Of a stretch of DNA of 64,000 nt, positions 23,601 through 36,494 are shown one piece after another. This stretch comes from Siphonodentalium dalli (taxonomy: Eukaryota; Mollusca; Scaphopoda; Gadilida; Siphonodentaliidae): the NCBI GenBank assembly GCA_032622095.1, contig CP136067.1, positions 74,490,705 to 74,554,704 on the forward strand, in the 5' to 3' direction. The notes beneath the pieces were generated by a model, which did no database searches, had not been told where the DNA came from, and was given only the letters and a program-made list of their open reading frames with translations. The first letter of the stretch is position 1. Each line of letters opens with the position of its first letter. A program made the translations under genes and the position numbers.

Positions 23601-26600
23601 ACATGTCAATATTATCATCCATGACAAATTTCATGATGATCAGACGAACAGTACGACCTGTGGCCCGTGCTAATGGATTAAATTTTGAAATCCAAGATGG
23701 CCACTGGCGTCGATGTTTTTTGTCCGAATGACCCCAAAATTACTCGTTCCCATCTACATTCCAATTTCAACAACCATGACAAATGTTATGATGATCAGAC
23801 TAAAGGTACGACCTGTAGCTCGTGCTAAAGGATTTAGTCATACAAAGAGTAAAATCCAAGATGGCTGCTGGCGGCCATGTTTTTTGACCGAATGACCCCA
23901 AAATGACTCGTTCCCATCTACATGTCATTATTAACATTCTTGACAAATTTTATGATGATCAGACTAAAAGTAGGACCTGTAGCCCGTGCTAAAGGATTTA
24001 GTCATACAAAGAGTAAAATCCAAGATGGCTGCTGGCGGCCATGTTTTTTGGCAGAGTGACCCCAAAATTACTCATTCCCATCTACATGTCAATATTATCA
24101 TCCATGACAAGTTTCATGATGATCAGACGAACAGTACGACCTGTGGCCCGTGCTAATGGATTAAATTTTGATATCCAAGATGGCCGCTGGTGGCCATGTT
24201 TTTTATCCGAATGACCCCAAAATTACTCGTTCCCATCTACATTCCAATTTCAATAGCCATGACAAATTTTATGATGATCAGACTAAAGGTACGACCTGTA
24301 GCCCGTGCTAAAGGATTTAGTCATACAAAGAGTAAAATCCAAAATGGCTGCTGGCGGCATGTTTTTTGGGCAAATGACCCCAAAATGACTCGTTCTCATC
24401 TACATGTCATTATTAACATTCTTGACAAATTTTATGATGATCAGACTAAAAGTAGGACCTGTAGCCCGTGCTAAAGGATTTAGTCATACAAAGAGTAAAA
24501 TCCAAGATGGCTGCTGGCGGCCATGTTTTTTGGCCGAATGACCCCAAAATGACTCGTTCCCATCTACATGTCATTGTTAACATTCTTGACAAATTTTATG
24601 ATGATCATACTAAAAGTACGACCTGTAGCCCGTGCTAAAGAATTTAGTCATACAAAGAGTAAAATCCAAGATGGCTGCTGACGGCCATGTTTTTGGGCCG
24701 AATGACCCCAAAATTACTCGTTCCCATCTACATGTGAATGTTAACATCCATGACAAATTTCATAATGATCAGACAAACAGTACGACCTGTGGCCCGTGCT
24801 AATGGATTAAATTTTGAAATCCAAGATGGCCGCTGGCGGCCATGTTTTTTATCCGAATGACCCCAAAATGACTCGTTCCCATCTACATTCCAATTTTAAT
24901 AGCCATGACAAATTTTATGATGATCAGACTAAAGGTACGACCTGTAGCCCGTGCTAAAGGATTTAGTCATACAAAGAGTAAAATCCAAAATGGCTGCTGG
25001 CGGCATGTTTTTTGGGCAAATGACCCCAAAATGACTCGTTCTCATCTACACGTCATTATTAACATTCTTGACAAATTTTATGATGATCAGACTAAAAGTA
25101 GGACCTGTAGCCCGTGCTAAAGGATTTAGTCATACAAAGAGTAAAATCCAAGATGGCTGCTGGCGGCCATGTTTTTTGGCCGAATGACCCCAAAATGACT
25201 CGTTCCCATCTACATGTCATTGTTAACATTCTTGACAAATTTTATGATGATCATACTAAAAGTACGACCTGTAGCCCGTGCTAAAGAATTTAGTCATACA
25301 AAGAGTAAAATCCAAGATGGCTGCTGACGGCCATGTTTTTGGGCCGAATGACCCCAAAATTACTCGTTCCCATCTACATGTGAATGTTAACATCCATGAC
25401 AAATTTCATAATGATCAGACAAACAGTACGACCTGTGGCCCGTGCTAATGGATTAAATTTTGAAATCCAAGATGGCCGCTGGCGGCCATGTTTTTTATCC
25501 GAATGACCCCAAAATGACTCGTTCCCATCTACATTCCAATTTCAATAGCCATGACAAATTTTATGATGATCAGACTAAAGGTACGACCTGTAGCCCGTGC
25601 TAAAGGATTTAGTCATACAAAGAGTAAAATCCAAAATGGCTGCTGGCGGCCATGTTTTTTGGCAGAGTGACCCCAAAATGACTCGTTCCCATCTACATGT
25701 CATTATTAACATTCTTGACAAATTTTATGATGATCAGACTAAAGGTACGACCTGCAGCCCGTGCTAAAGAATTTAGTCATACAAAGAGTAAAATCAAAGA
25801 TGGCTGCTGGCGGCCATGTTTTTTGGCCGAATGACCCCAAAATTACTCATTCCCATCTACATGTCAATATTATCATCCATGACAAGTTTCATGATGATCA
25901 GACGAACAGTACGACCTGTGGCCCGTGCTAATGGATTAAATTTTGATATCCAAGATGGCCGCTGGTGGCCATGTTTTTTATCCGAATGACCCCAAAATTA
26001 CTCGTTCCCATCTACATTCCAATTTCAATAGCCATGACAAATTTTATGATGATCAGACTAAAGGTACGACCTGTAGCCCGTGCTAAAGGATTTAGTCATA
26101 CAAAGAGTAAAATCCAAAATGGCTGCTGGCGGCATGTTTTTTGGGCAAATGACCCCAAAATGACTCGTTCTCATCTACATGTCATTATTAACATTCTTGA
26201 CAAATTTTATGATGATCAGACTAAAAGTAGGACCTGTAGCCCGTGCTAAAGGATTTAGTCATACAAAGAGTAAAATCCAAGATGGCTGCTGGCGGCCATG
26301 TTTTTTGGCCGAATGACCCCAAAATGACTCGTTCCCATCTACATGTCATTGTTAACATTCTTGACAAATTTTATGATGATCATACTAAAAGTACGACCTG
26401 TAGCCCGTGCTAAAGAATTTAGTCATACAAAGAGTAAAATCCAAGATGGCTGCTGGCGGCCATGTTTTTTGGCCGAATGACCCCAAAATGACTCGTTCCC
26501 ATCTACATGTCATTGTTAACATTCTTGACAAATTTTATGATGATCAGACTAAAGGTACGACCTGCAGCTCGTGCTAAAGAATTTAGTCATACAAAGAGTA

Positions 26601-29600
26601 ATATCCAAGATGGCTGCTGGCGGCCATGTTTTTTGGCCGAATGACCCCAAAATTACTCGTTCCCATCTACATGTCATTGTTAACATCCATGACAAATTTT
26701 ATGATGATCAAACTAAAGGTACGACCTGCAGCTCGTGCTAAAGAATTTAGTCATACAAAGAGTAATATCCAAGATGGCTGCTGGCGGCATGTTTTTTGGG
26801 CAAATGACCCCAAAATGACTCGTTCTCATCTACATGTCATTATTAACATTCTTGACAAATTTTTATGATGATCAGACGAACAGTACGACCTGTGGCCCGT
26901 GCTAATGGATTAAATTTTGAATCCAAGATGGCCACTGGCGTCGATGTTTTTTGTCCGAATGACCCCAAAATTACTCGTTCCCATCTACATTCCAATTTCA
27001 AAAACCATGACAAATTTTATGATGATCAGACTAAAAGTAGGACCTGTAGCCCGTGCTAAAGGATTTAGTCATACAAAGAGTAAAATCCAAGATGGCTGCT
27101 GGCGGCCATGTTTTTTGGCCGAGTGACCCCAAAATGACTCGTTCCCATCTACATGTCATTATTAACATTCTTGACAAATTTTATGATGATCAGACTAAAG
27201 GTACGACCTGCAGCCCGTGCTAAAGAATTTAGTCATACAAAGAGTAAAATCAAAGATGGCTGCTGGCGGCCATGTTTTTTGGCCGAATGACCCCAAAATT
27301 ACTCATTCCCATCTACATGTCAATATTATCATCCATGACAAGTTTCATGATGATCAGACGAACAGTACGACCTGTGGCCCGTGCTAATGGATTAAATTTT
27401 GATATCCAAGATGGCCGCTGCTGGCCATGTTTTTTATCCGAATGACACCAAAATGACTCGTTCCCATCTACATTCCAATTTCAATCGCCATGACAAATTT
27501 TATGATGATCAGACTAAAGGTACGACCTGTAGCCCGTGCTAAAGGATTTAGTCATACAAAGAGTAAAATCCAAAATGGCTGCTGGCGGCATGTTTTTTGG
27601 GCAAATGACCCCAAAATGACTCGTTCCCATCTACATGTCATTGTTAACATTCTTGACAAATTTTATGATGATCATACTAAAAGTACGACCTGTAGCCCGT
27701 GCTAAAGAATTTAGTCATACAAAGAGTAAAATCCAAGATGGCTGCTGACGGCCATGTTTTTGGCCGAATGACCCCAAAATTACTCGTTCCCATCTACATC
27801 TGAATGTTAACATCCATGACAAATTTCATAATGATCAGACAAACAGTACGACCTGTGGCCCGTGCTAATGGATTAAATTTTGAAATCCAAGATGGCCGCT
27901 GGCGGCCATGTTTTTTATCCGAATGACCCCAAAATGACTCGTTCCCATCTACATTCCAATTTCAATAGCCATGACAAATTTTATGATGATCAAACTAAAG
28001 GTACGACCTGCAGCTCGTGCTAAAGAATTTGGTCATACAAAGAGTAATATCCAAGATGGCTGCTGGCGGCCATGTTTTTTGGCCGAATGACCCCAAAATT
28101 ACTCGTTCCCATCTACATGTCAATATTATCATCCATGACAAATTTCATGATGATCAGACGAACAGTACGACCTGTGGCCCGTGCTAATGGATTAAATTTT
28201 GAAATCCAAGATGGCCACTGGCGTCGATGTTTTTGTCCGAATGACCCCAAAATTACTCGTTCCCATCTACATTCCAATTTCAACAACCATGACAAATTTT
28301 ATGATGATCAGACTAAAGGTACGACCTGTAGCTCGTGCTAAAGGATTTAGTCATACAAAGAGTAAAATCCAAGATGGCTGCTGGCGGCCATGTTTTTTGA
28401 CCGAATGACCCCAAAATGACTCGTTCCCATCTACATGTCATTATTAACATTCTTGACAAATTTTATGATGATCAGACTAAAAGTAGGACCTGTAGCCCGT
28501 GCTAAAGGATTTAGTCATACAAAGAGTAAAATCCAAGATGGCTGCTGGCGGCCATGTTTTTTGGCAGAGTGACCCCAAAATGACTCGTTCCCATCTACAT
28601 GTCATTATTAACATTCTTGACAAATTTTATGATGATCAGACTAAAAGTAGGACCTGTAGCCCGTGCTAAAGGATTTAGTCATACAAAGAGTAAAATCCAA
28701 GATGGCTGCTGGCGGCCATGTTTTTTGGCCGAATGACCCCAAAATGACTCGTTCCCATCTACATGTCATTGTTAACATTCTTGACAAATTTTATGATGAT
28801 CATACTAAAAGTACGACCTGTAGCCCGTGCTAAAGAATTTAGTCATACAAAGAGTAAAATCCAAGATGGCTGCTGACGGCCATGTTTTTGGGCCGAATGA
28901 CCCCAAAATTACTCGTTCCCATCTACATGTGAATGTTAACATCCATGACAAATTTCATAATGATCAGACAAACAGTACGACCTGTGGCCCGTGCTAATGG
29001 ATTAAATTTTGAAATCCAAGATGGCCGCTGGCGGCCATGTTTTTTATCCGAATGACCCCAAAATGACTCGTTCCCATCTACATTCCAATTTTAATAGCCA
29101 TGACAAATTTTATGATGATCAGACTAAAGGTACGACCTGTAGCCCGTGCTAAAGGATTTAGTCATACAAAGAGTAAAATCCAAAATGGCTGCTGGCGGCA
29201 TGTTTTTTGGGCAAATGACCCCAAAATGACTCGTTCTCATCTACACGTCATTATTAACATTCTTGACAAATTTTATGATGATCAGACTAAAAGTAGGACC
29301 TGTAGCCCGTGCTAAAGGATTTAGTCATACAAAGAGTAAAATCCAAGATGGCTGCTGGCGGCCATGTTTTTTGGCCGAATGACCCCAAAATGACTCGTTC
29401 CCATCTACATGTCATTGTTAACATTCTTGACAAATTTTATGATGATCATACTAAAAGTACGACCTGTAGCCCGTGCTAAAGAATTTAGTCATACAAAGAG
29501 TAAAATCCAAGATGGCTGCTGACGGCCATGTTTTTGGGCCGAATGACCCCAAAATTACTCGTTCCCATCTACATGTGAATGTTAACATCCATGACAAATT

Positions 29601-32600
29601 TCATAATGATCAGACAAACAGTACGACCTGTGGCCCGTGCTAATGGATTAAATTTTGAAATCCAAGATGGCCGCTGGCGGCCATGTTTTTTATCCGAATG
29701 ACCCCAAAATGACTCGTTCCCATCTACATTCCAATTTCAATAGCCATGACAAATTTTATGATGATCAGACTAAAGGTACGACCTGTAGCCCGTGCTAAAG
29801 GATTTAGTCATACAAAGAGTAAAATCCAAAATGGCTGCTGGCGGCCATGTTTTTTGGCAGAGTGACCCCAAAATGACTCGTTCCCATCTACATGTCATTA
29901 TTAACATTCTTGACAAATTTTATGATGATCAGACTAAAGGTACGACCTGCAGCCCGTGCTAAAGAATTTAGTCATACAAAGAGTAAAATCAAAGATGGCT
30001 GCTGGCGGCCATGTTTTTTGGCCGAATGACCCCAAAATTACTCATTCCCATCTACATGTCAATATTATCATCCATGACAAGTTTCATGATGATCAGACGA
30101 ACAGTACGACCTGTGGCCCGTGCTAATGGATTAAATTTTGATATCCAAGATGGCCGCTGGTGGCCATGTTTTTTATCCGAATGACCCCAAAATTACTCGT
30201 TCCCATCTACATTCCAATTTCAATAGCCATGACAAATTTTATGATGATCAGACTAAAGGTACGACCTGTAGCCCGTGCTAAAGGATTTAGTCATACAAAG
30301 AGTAAAATCCAAAATGGCTGCTGGCGGCATGTTTTTTGGGCAAATGACCCCAAAATGACTCGTTCTCATCTACATGTCATTATTAACATTCTTGACAAAT
30401 TTTATGATGATCAGACTAAAAGTAGGACCTGTAGCCCGTGCTAAAGGATTTAGTCATACAAAGAGTAAAATCCAAGATGGCTGCTGGCGGCCATGTTTTT
30501 TGGCCGAATGACCCCAAAATGACTCGTTCCCATCTACATGTCATTGTTAACATTCTTGACAAATTTTATGATGATCATACTAAAAGTACGACCTGTAGCC
30601 CGTGCTAAAGAATTTAGTCATACAAAGAGTAAAATCCAAGATGGCTGCTGGCGGCCATGTTTTTTGGCCGAATGACCCCAAAATGACTCGTTCCCATCTA
30701 CATGTCATTGTTAACATTCTTGACAAATTTTATGATGATCAGACTAAAGGTACGACCTGCAGCTCGTGCTAAAGAATTTAGTCATACAAAGAGTAATATC
30801 CAAGATGGCTGCTGGCGGCCATGTTTTTTGGCCGAATGACCCCAAAATTACTCGTTCCCATCTACATGTCATTGTTAACATCCATGACAAATTTTATGAT
30901 GATCAAACTAAAGGTACGACCTGCAGCTCGTGCTAAAGAATTTAGTCATACAAAGAGTAATATCCAAGATGGCTGCTGGCGGCATGTTTTTTGGGCAAAT
31001 GACCCCAAAATGACTCGTTCTCATCTACATGTCATTATTAACATTCTTGACAAATTTTATGATGATCAGACGAACAGTACGACCTGTGGCCCGTGCTAAT
31101 GGATTAAATTTTGAATCCAAGATGGCCACTGGCGTCGATGTTTTTTGTCCGAATGACCCCAAAATTACTCGTTCCCATCTACATTCCAATTTCAAAAACC
31201 ATGACAAATTTTATGATGATCAGACTAAAAGTAGGACCTGTAGCCCGTGCTAAAGGATTTAGTCATACAAAGAGTAAAATCCAAGATGGCTGCTGGCGGC
31301 CATGTTTTTTGGCCGAGTGACCCCAAAATGACTCGTTCCCATCTACATGTCATTATTAACATTCTTGACAAATTTTATGATGATCAGACTAAAGGTACGA
31401 CCTGCAGCCCGTGCTAAAGAATTTAGTCATACAAAGAGTAAAATCAAAGATGGCTGCTGGCGGCCATGTTTTTTGGCCGAATGACCCCAAAATTACTCAT
31501 TCCCATCTACATGTCAATATTATCATCCATGACAAGTTTCATGATGATCAGACGAACAGTACGACCTGTGGCCCGTGCTAATGGATTAAATTTTGATATC
31601 CAAGATGGCCGCTGCTGGCCATGTTTTTTATCCGAATGACACCAAAATGACTCGTTCCCATCTACATTCCAATTTCAATCGCCATGACAAATTTTATGAT
31701 GATCAGACTAAAGGTACGACCTGTAGCCCGTGCTAAAGGATTTAGTCATACAAAGAGTAAAATCCAAAATGGCTGCTGGCGGCATGTTTTTTGGGCAAAT
31801 GACCCCAAAATGACTCGTTCCCATCTACATGTCATTGTTAACATTCTTGACAAATTTTATGATGATCATACTAAAAGTACGACCTGTAGCCCGTGCTAAA
31901 GAATTTAGTCATACAAAGAGTAAAATCCAAGATGGCTGCTGACGGCCATGTTTTTGGGCCGAATGACCCCAAAATTACTCGTTCCCATCTACATCTGAAT
32001 GTTAACATCCATGACAAATTTCATAATGATCAGACAAACAGTACGACCTGTGGCCCGTGCTAATGGATTAAATTTTGAAATCCAAGATGGCCGCTGGCGG
32101 CCATGTTTTTTATCCGAATGACCCCAAAATGACTCGTTCCCATCTACATTCCAATTTCAATAGCCATGACAAATTTTATGATGATCAAACTAAAGGTACG
32201 ACCTGCAGCTCGTGCTAAAGAATTTGGTCATACAAAGAGTAATATCCAAGATGGCTGCTGGCGGCCATGTTTTTTGGCCGAATGACCCCAAAATTACTCG
32301 TTCCCATCTACATGTCAATATTATCATCCATGACAAATTTCATGATGATCAGACGAACAGTACGACCTGTGGCCCGTGCTAATGGATTAAATTTTGAAAT
32401 CCAAGATGGCCACTGGCGTCGATGTTTTTTGTCCGAATGACCCCAAAATTACTCGTTCCCATCTACATTCCAATTTCAACAACCATGACAAATGTTATGA
32501 TGATCAGACTAAAGGTACGACCTGTAGCTCGTGCTAAAGGATTTAGTCATACAAAGAGTAAAATCCAAGATGGCTGCTGGCGGCCATGTTTTTTGACCGA

Positions 32601-34404
32601 ATGACCCCAAAATGACTCGTTCCCATCTACATGTCATTATTAACATTCTTGACAAATTTTATGATGATCAGACTAAAAGTAGGACCTGTAGCCCGTGCTA
32701 AAGGATTTAGTCATACAAAGAGTAAAATCCAAGATGGCTGCTGGCGGCCATGTTTTTTGGCAGAGTGACCCCAAAATGACTCGTTCCCATCTACATGTCA
32801 TTATTAACATTCTTGACAAATTTTATGATGATCAGACTAAAGGTACGACCTGCAGCCCGTGCTAAAGAATTTAGTCATACAAAGAGTAAAATCAAAGATG
32901 GCTGCTGGCGGCCATGTTTTTTGGCCGAATGACCCCAAAATTACTCATTCCCATCTACATGTCAATATTATCATCCATGACAAGTTTCATGATGATCAGA
33001 CGAACAGTACGACCTGTGGCCCGTGCTAATGGATTAAATTTTGATATCCAAGATGGCCGCTGGTGGCCATGTTTTTTATCCGAATGACCCCAAAATTACT
33101 CGTTCCCATCTACATTCCAATTTCAATAGCCATGACAAATTTTATGATGATCAGACTAAAGGTACGACCTGTAGCCCGTGCTAAAGGATTTAGTCATACA
33201 AAGAGTAAAATCCAAAATGGCTGCTGGCGGCATGTTTTTTGGGCAAATGACCCCAAAATGACTCGTTCTCATCTACATGTCATTATTAACATTCTTGACA
33301 AATTTTATGATGATCAGACTAAAAGTAGGACCTGTAGCCCGTGCTAAAGGATTTAGTCATACAAAGAGTAAAATCCAAGATGGCTGCTGGCGGCCATGTT
33401 TTTTGGCCGAATGACCCCAAAATGACTCGTTCCCATCTACATGTCATTGTTAACATTCTTGACAAATTTTATGATGATCATACTAAAAGTACGACCTGTA
33501 GCCCGTGCTAAAGAATTTAGTCATACAAAGAGTAAAATCCAAGATGGCTGCTGACGGCCATGTTTTTGGGCCGAATGACCCCAAAATTACTCGTTCCCAT
33601 CTACATGTGAATGTTAACATCCATGACAAATTTCATAATGATCAGACAAACAGTACGACCTGTGGCCCGTGCTAATGGATTAAATTTTGAAATCCAAGAT
33701 GGCCGCTGGCGGCCATGTTTTTTATCCGAATGACCCCAAAATGACTCGTTCCCATCTACATTCCAATTTTAATAGCCATGACAAATTTTATGATGATCAG
33801 ACTAAAGGTACGACCTGTAGCCCGTGCTAAAGGATTTAGTCATACAAAGAGTAAAATCCAAGATGGCTGCTGGCGGCCATGTTTTTTGACCGAATGACCC
33901 CAAAATGACTCGTTCCCATCTACATGTCATTGTTAACATTCTTGACAAATTTTATGATGATCAGACTAAAAGTACGACCTGTAGCCCGTGCTAAAGAATT
34001 TAGTCATACAAAGAGTAAAATCCAAGATGGCTGCTGGTGGCCATGTTTTTGGGCCGAATGACCCCCAAAATTACTCGTTCCCATCTACATGTGAATGTTA
34101 ACATCCATGACAAATTTCATAATGATCAAACAAACAGTACGGCCTGTGGCCCGTGCTAATGGATTGAATTTTGAAATCTAAGATGGCCACTGGCGGCCAT
34201 GTTTTTTTTCCGAATGACCCCAAAATTAATCATTCTGGTCTAAATGTTGATGTCAACAGCTATGACAAATTTCATAATGATCCGACCAAAGGTACGACCT
34301 GTAGCCTGCATTGTTGACACCTTACGTACACACGCACACACGGACGACGGACGACAAAGCCATGGCAATAGCTCAAACTTTACAAAGTAAAGTTGAGCTA
34401 AAAA
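17611..34404 (+). mobile_element. R1 element expanded to 16.8 kb (pearl/Helentron-like, non-autonomous)
   Basis: The left end has the palindrome GTGTCAATGACAC followed by TAGCTCAACTT (17629-17639), as in other R1 copies at 14161 and 49695. The right end has a CACACGGACGACGG tract, then CCATGGCAATAGCTC and a hairpin (34370-34399) ending AAGTTGAGCTA, the inverse of the left motif. The same right end occurs at 37100-37184. Between them lies the satellite core. Dispersed R1 copies carry only one to five core units, so this copy looks hugely expanded. Helentron-type identity is inferred from the architecture; no Rep/helicase is present. Confidence 0.8.
17745..34310 (+). repeat. Satellite array, ~164/155-bp monomers, about 100 copies, with higher-order repeats
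   Basis: Successive GAATGACCCC landmarks are 164 bp apart (17764, 17928, 18092), or about 155 bp when the link GGATTTAGTCATACAAAGAG is replaced by the shorter GGATTAAATTTTGAAATCC. Each unit contains AATCCAAGATGGCTGCTGG, CGGCCATGTTTTTTGG, GACTCGTTCCCATCTACAT, GACAAATTTTATGATGATCA and GTACGACCTG. Blocks recur almost unchanged: 19096 and 22975 (3879 bp apart), 21606 and 25965 (4359), 24905 and 29100 (4195), 26626 and 30821 (4195). Short open frames here are by-products; 164 is not a multiple of 3 and none exceeds one or two units. Confidence 0.97.
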
Positions 34405-34757
34405 GGGAACAGAGAAGGGCGATGGATTCAGGGAGGATATCTATACGGTCAACATAAGTTGCCTTTATATAGAGTTCTCATGTGAAGCTAGTTAGTTAAT
34501 TTATGACTGATATAACACACTTTTTTGGCCGACATTGTATTGGCTGCATGGAATGACGTTGGTCATTGGGTAACAGGGTTAACTAGTTTGATGTTAGAGG
34601 AGAGTTGCATTTGATGGGATCAAGACGCCGCCCGTCACAGTTGACTGTGGTCAATGAGGCATATTGAGCAAACAGCTCAAATTTCAAGTTGAGCAAGGAA
34701 CACCGACATACAGAAATATTTATAAATATATGGACCGAATATTCAAAATTCCTATAC

Positions 34758-34897
34758 CTTTAGTGGATTAAATGCAGCAATTGTAAGTGATGCTTGCAAC
34801 AGAATATCATTTGATTTGTAAACAGCCCGAATCTCAGTATGACCTCTTTCTGTAGCAACAACACTAATGCTAACACAGCCTGCAGTGCCTGAAGAAC
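34758..34897 (-). CDS. NUP210: NUP210 exon (E8)
   Basis: The 140-bp exon has acceptor TGTTTGTAG and donor AAG|GTATAG. Two bases finish the Gly codon, then it reads SSGTAGCVSISVVATERGHT, then EIRAVYKSNDILLQASLTI and AAFNPLK. This is the GSEHCSGIRV...GSTTLLVSY...ITIAAYLPLK block of vertebrate NUP210, the last strands of one Ig-like repeat. The following intron is 19.6 kb and contains the giant satellite. Confidence 0.96.
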
Positions 34898-35308
34898 CTA
34901 CAAACACAAAAATTTGAAATGTTAAAACCAATACATTGAGTAAGGCAAAAAACATGAGACATAAGCACACAATGTGATACAAATTCTAATAGAAACACTC
35001 AGCATTGAGGACATGTGCCAAATACTGAGTCTAAAACATCCATCTTCAATCTGCTGTCAAAAAGTTGGGAACTTAATTACTAAATTAGATAGCGACAGGT
35101 GAAACAACTGGCAAATACCTGTGGGCAGGAATTTTAATAATTAGTCACTCTTCCTTGTTCTACTGGCAGGTACTACTGGACTAGTGTACTAATTAATCAC
35201 TACATTTTTTTAAATTATTTATATTAGGTATTATGTTAAAATTAAATAAACAATTATGTCGGTATCACTCTATCGGTGGTGTTACCATCAGAAACACCAC
35301 TGGTAAAA

Positions 35309-35860
35309 CGAGAGGCAGATCATAATCGGCAGATGTTTAACCTATTCCTTGGTGATAGTAAATTACTATTATCAGAATCATAATTTAGAGTTGTGATGTT
35401 GAGTTATATATATAAAGTATACTGTTATTACTATTATAGACAAATGTACATAATAAAGCAAATTATAATTTATGGGTCAGCGCAGCTCCAGTCATGAAAG
35501 GGTTAAACCATGTCAATGGATACCATTTTCCCCAAAGGAAGCAACAATTTTAAGGACGGGTTGATCAGCAAGGCACTGCTGATAACTCTTCCTCGATGTT
35601 ATCAAAAGAATGATATAAACCTCATTACATGGACAAAAATGCTCCAGAGCCTTCATAAAGAGCAGAAGTTATAATGGTGTTAGTTTTTTAAATTTCGTTA
35701 ACTTTGATCTTAAAAAAAATATTTTTATTTATTTTGTTTAATACAGGTTTTTTTTTTTTTTAAATTGAGCAAGGAATTAAATCTAAATTATGAAGAAAAA
35801 AATGTTTTAGTTATCGCACCATAAGTAAAGTGTCTATGGACAGACGAACGTACAATATTT
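35309..35860 (+). mobile_element. R2 element, degraded, lacking the final hairpin
   Basis: The diverged start (GAGAGGCAGATCATAATCGG, GATGTTTAACC) is followed by body segments shared with 2400-2480 and 16620-16700, a GTTATAATGGTGTTAG segment, a T-run and TTATCGCACCATAAGTAAAG. It stops just after GACAGACGAACGTAC. Confidence 0.6.
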
Positions 35861-36494
35861 TTTCTAAATGAGTAAAATATTAATCTCCAAGAAGTATCTT
35901 GACCACTGAACTATATATGGTATATCCCATTCTATGGTCTCTCATTGATCGATCAAATAGGCCTGTCTTAATCCTCCATGGACCATGAGATCTCCACTTT
36001 TGACCAAACCAGGATGCCAGGTAAATCTTCCTTTTTCTCTGAATTAGGACATTCCTAGTGAGCAGGGTGGGTGGGCAAGATACTTCTAGGAGATATATAT
36101 TTTAATTATTTAGAAAAATGTTGTATCTCCGTCAAAGATATCTTGCCCATTGAACTATATGGTATAATATAGAATTTTCTGGCAGGTGGTGGCCACGAGG
36201 AAAGATAAAAACCCCTATGCACCTCAATCAAAGAACTGGATTGACCTGATAACATACAATATATACAAGATCACCGTAAGATTATGTACTTAACTACACA
36301 ATAAGACTAATACAACATGTTGGCCAGCTACAAATAGTTTTGTTGAGTTGGATTGAAGATCCTGCAAATAAAGTAGAGAGTGGCAGAAAGAGATGGAGAT
36401 GACCTCTCCCGCAAAGCTTAGAACTATAAATGTATCAGCTGAGTATCCGAAACTTGCTGGATAAAGAATGTGTACCCCCAACCCCCTCCCCCAA

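Noticed and set aside
18562-33347. Many 60-144-codon open frames with repeated words such as MFFGRMTPKLLVPIY and FSHTKSKIQ
   Set aside because: They are frames through satellite monomers. Unit length (164/155) is not a multiple of 3, so no frame extends beyond one or two units, and both strands show equally long frames.
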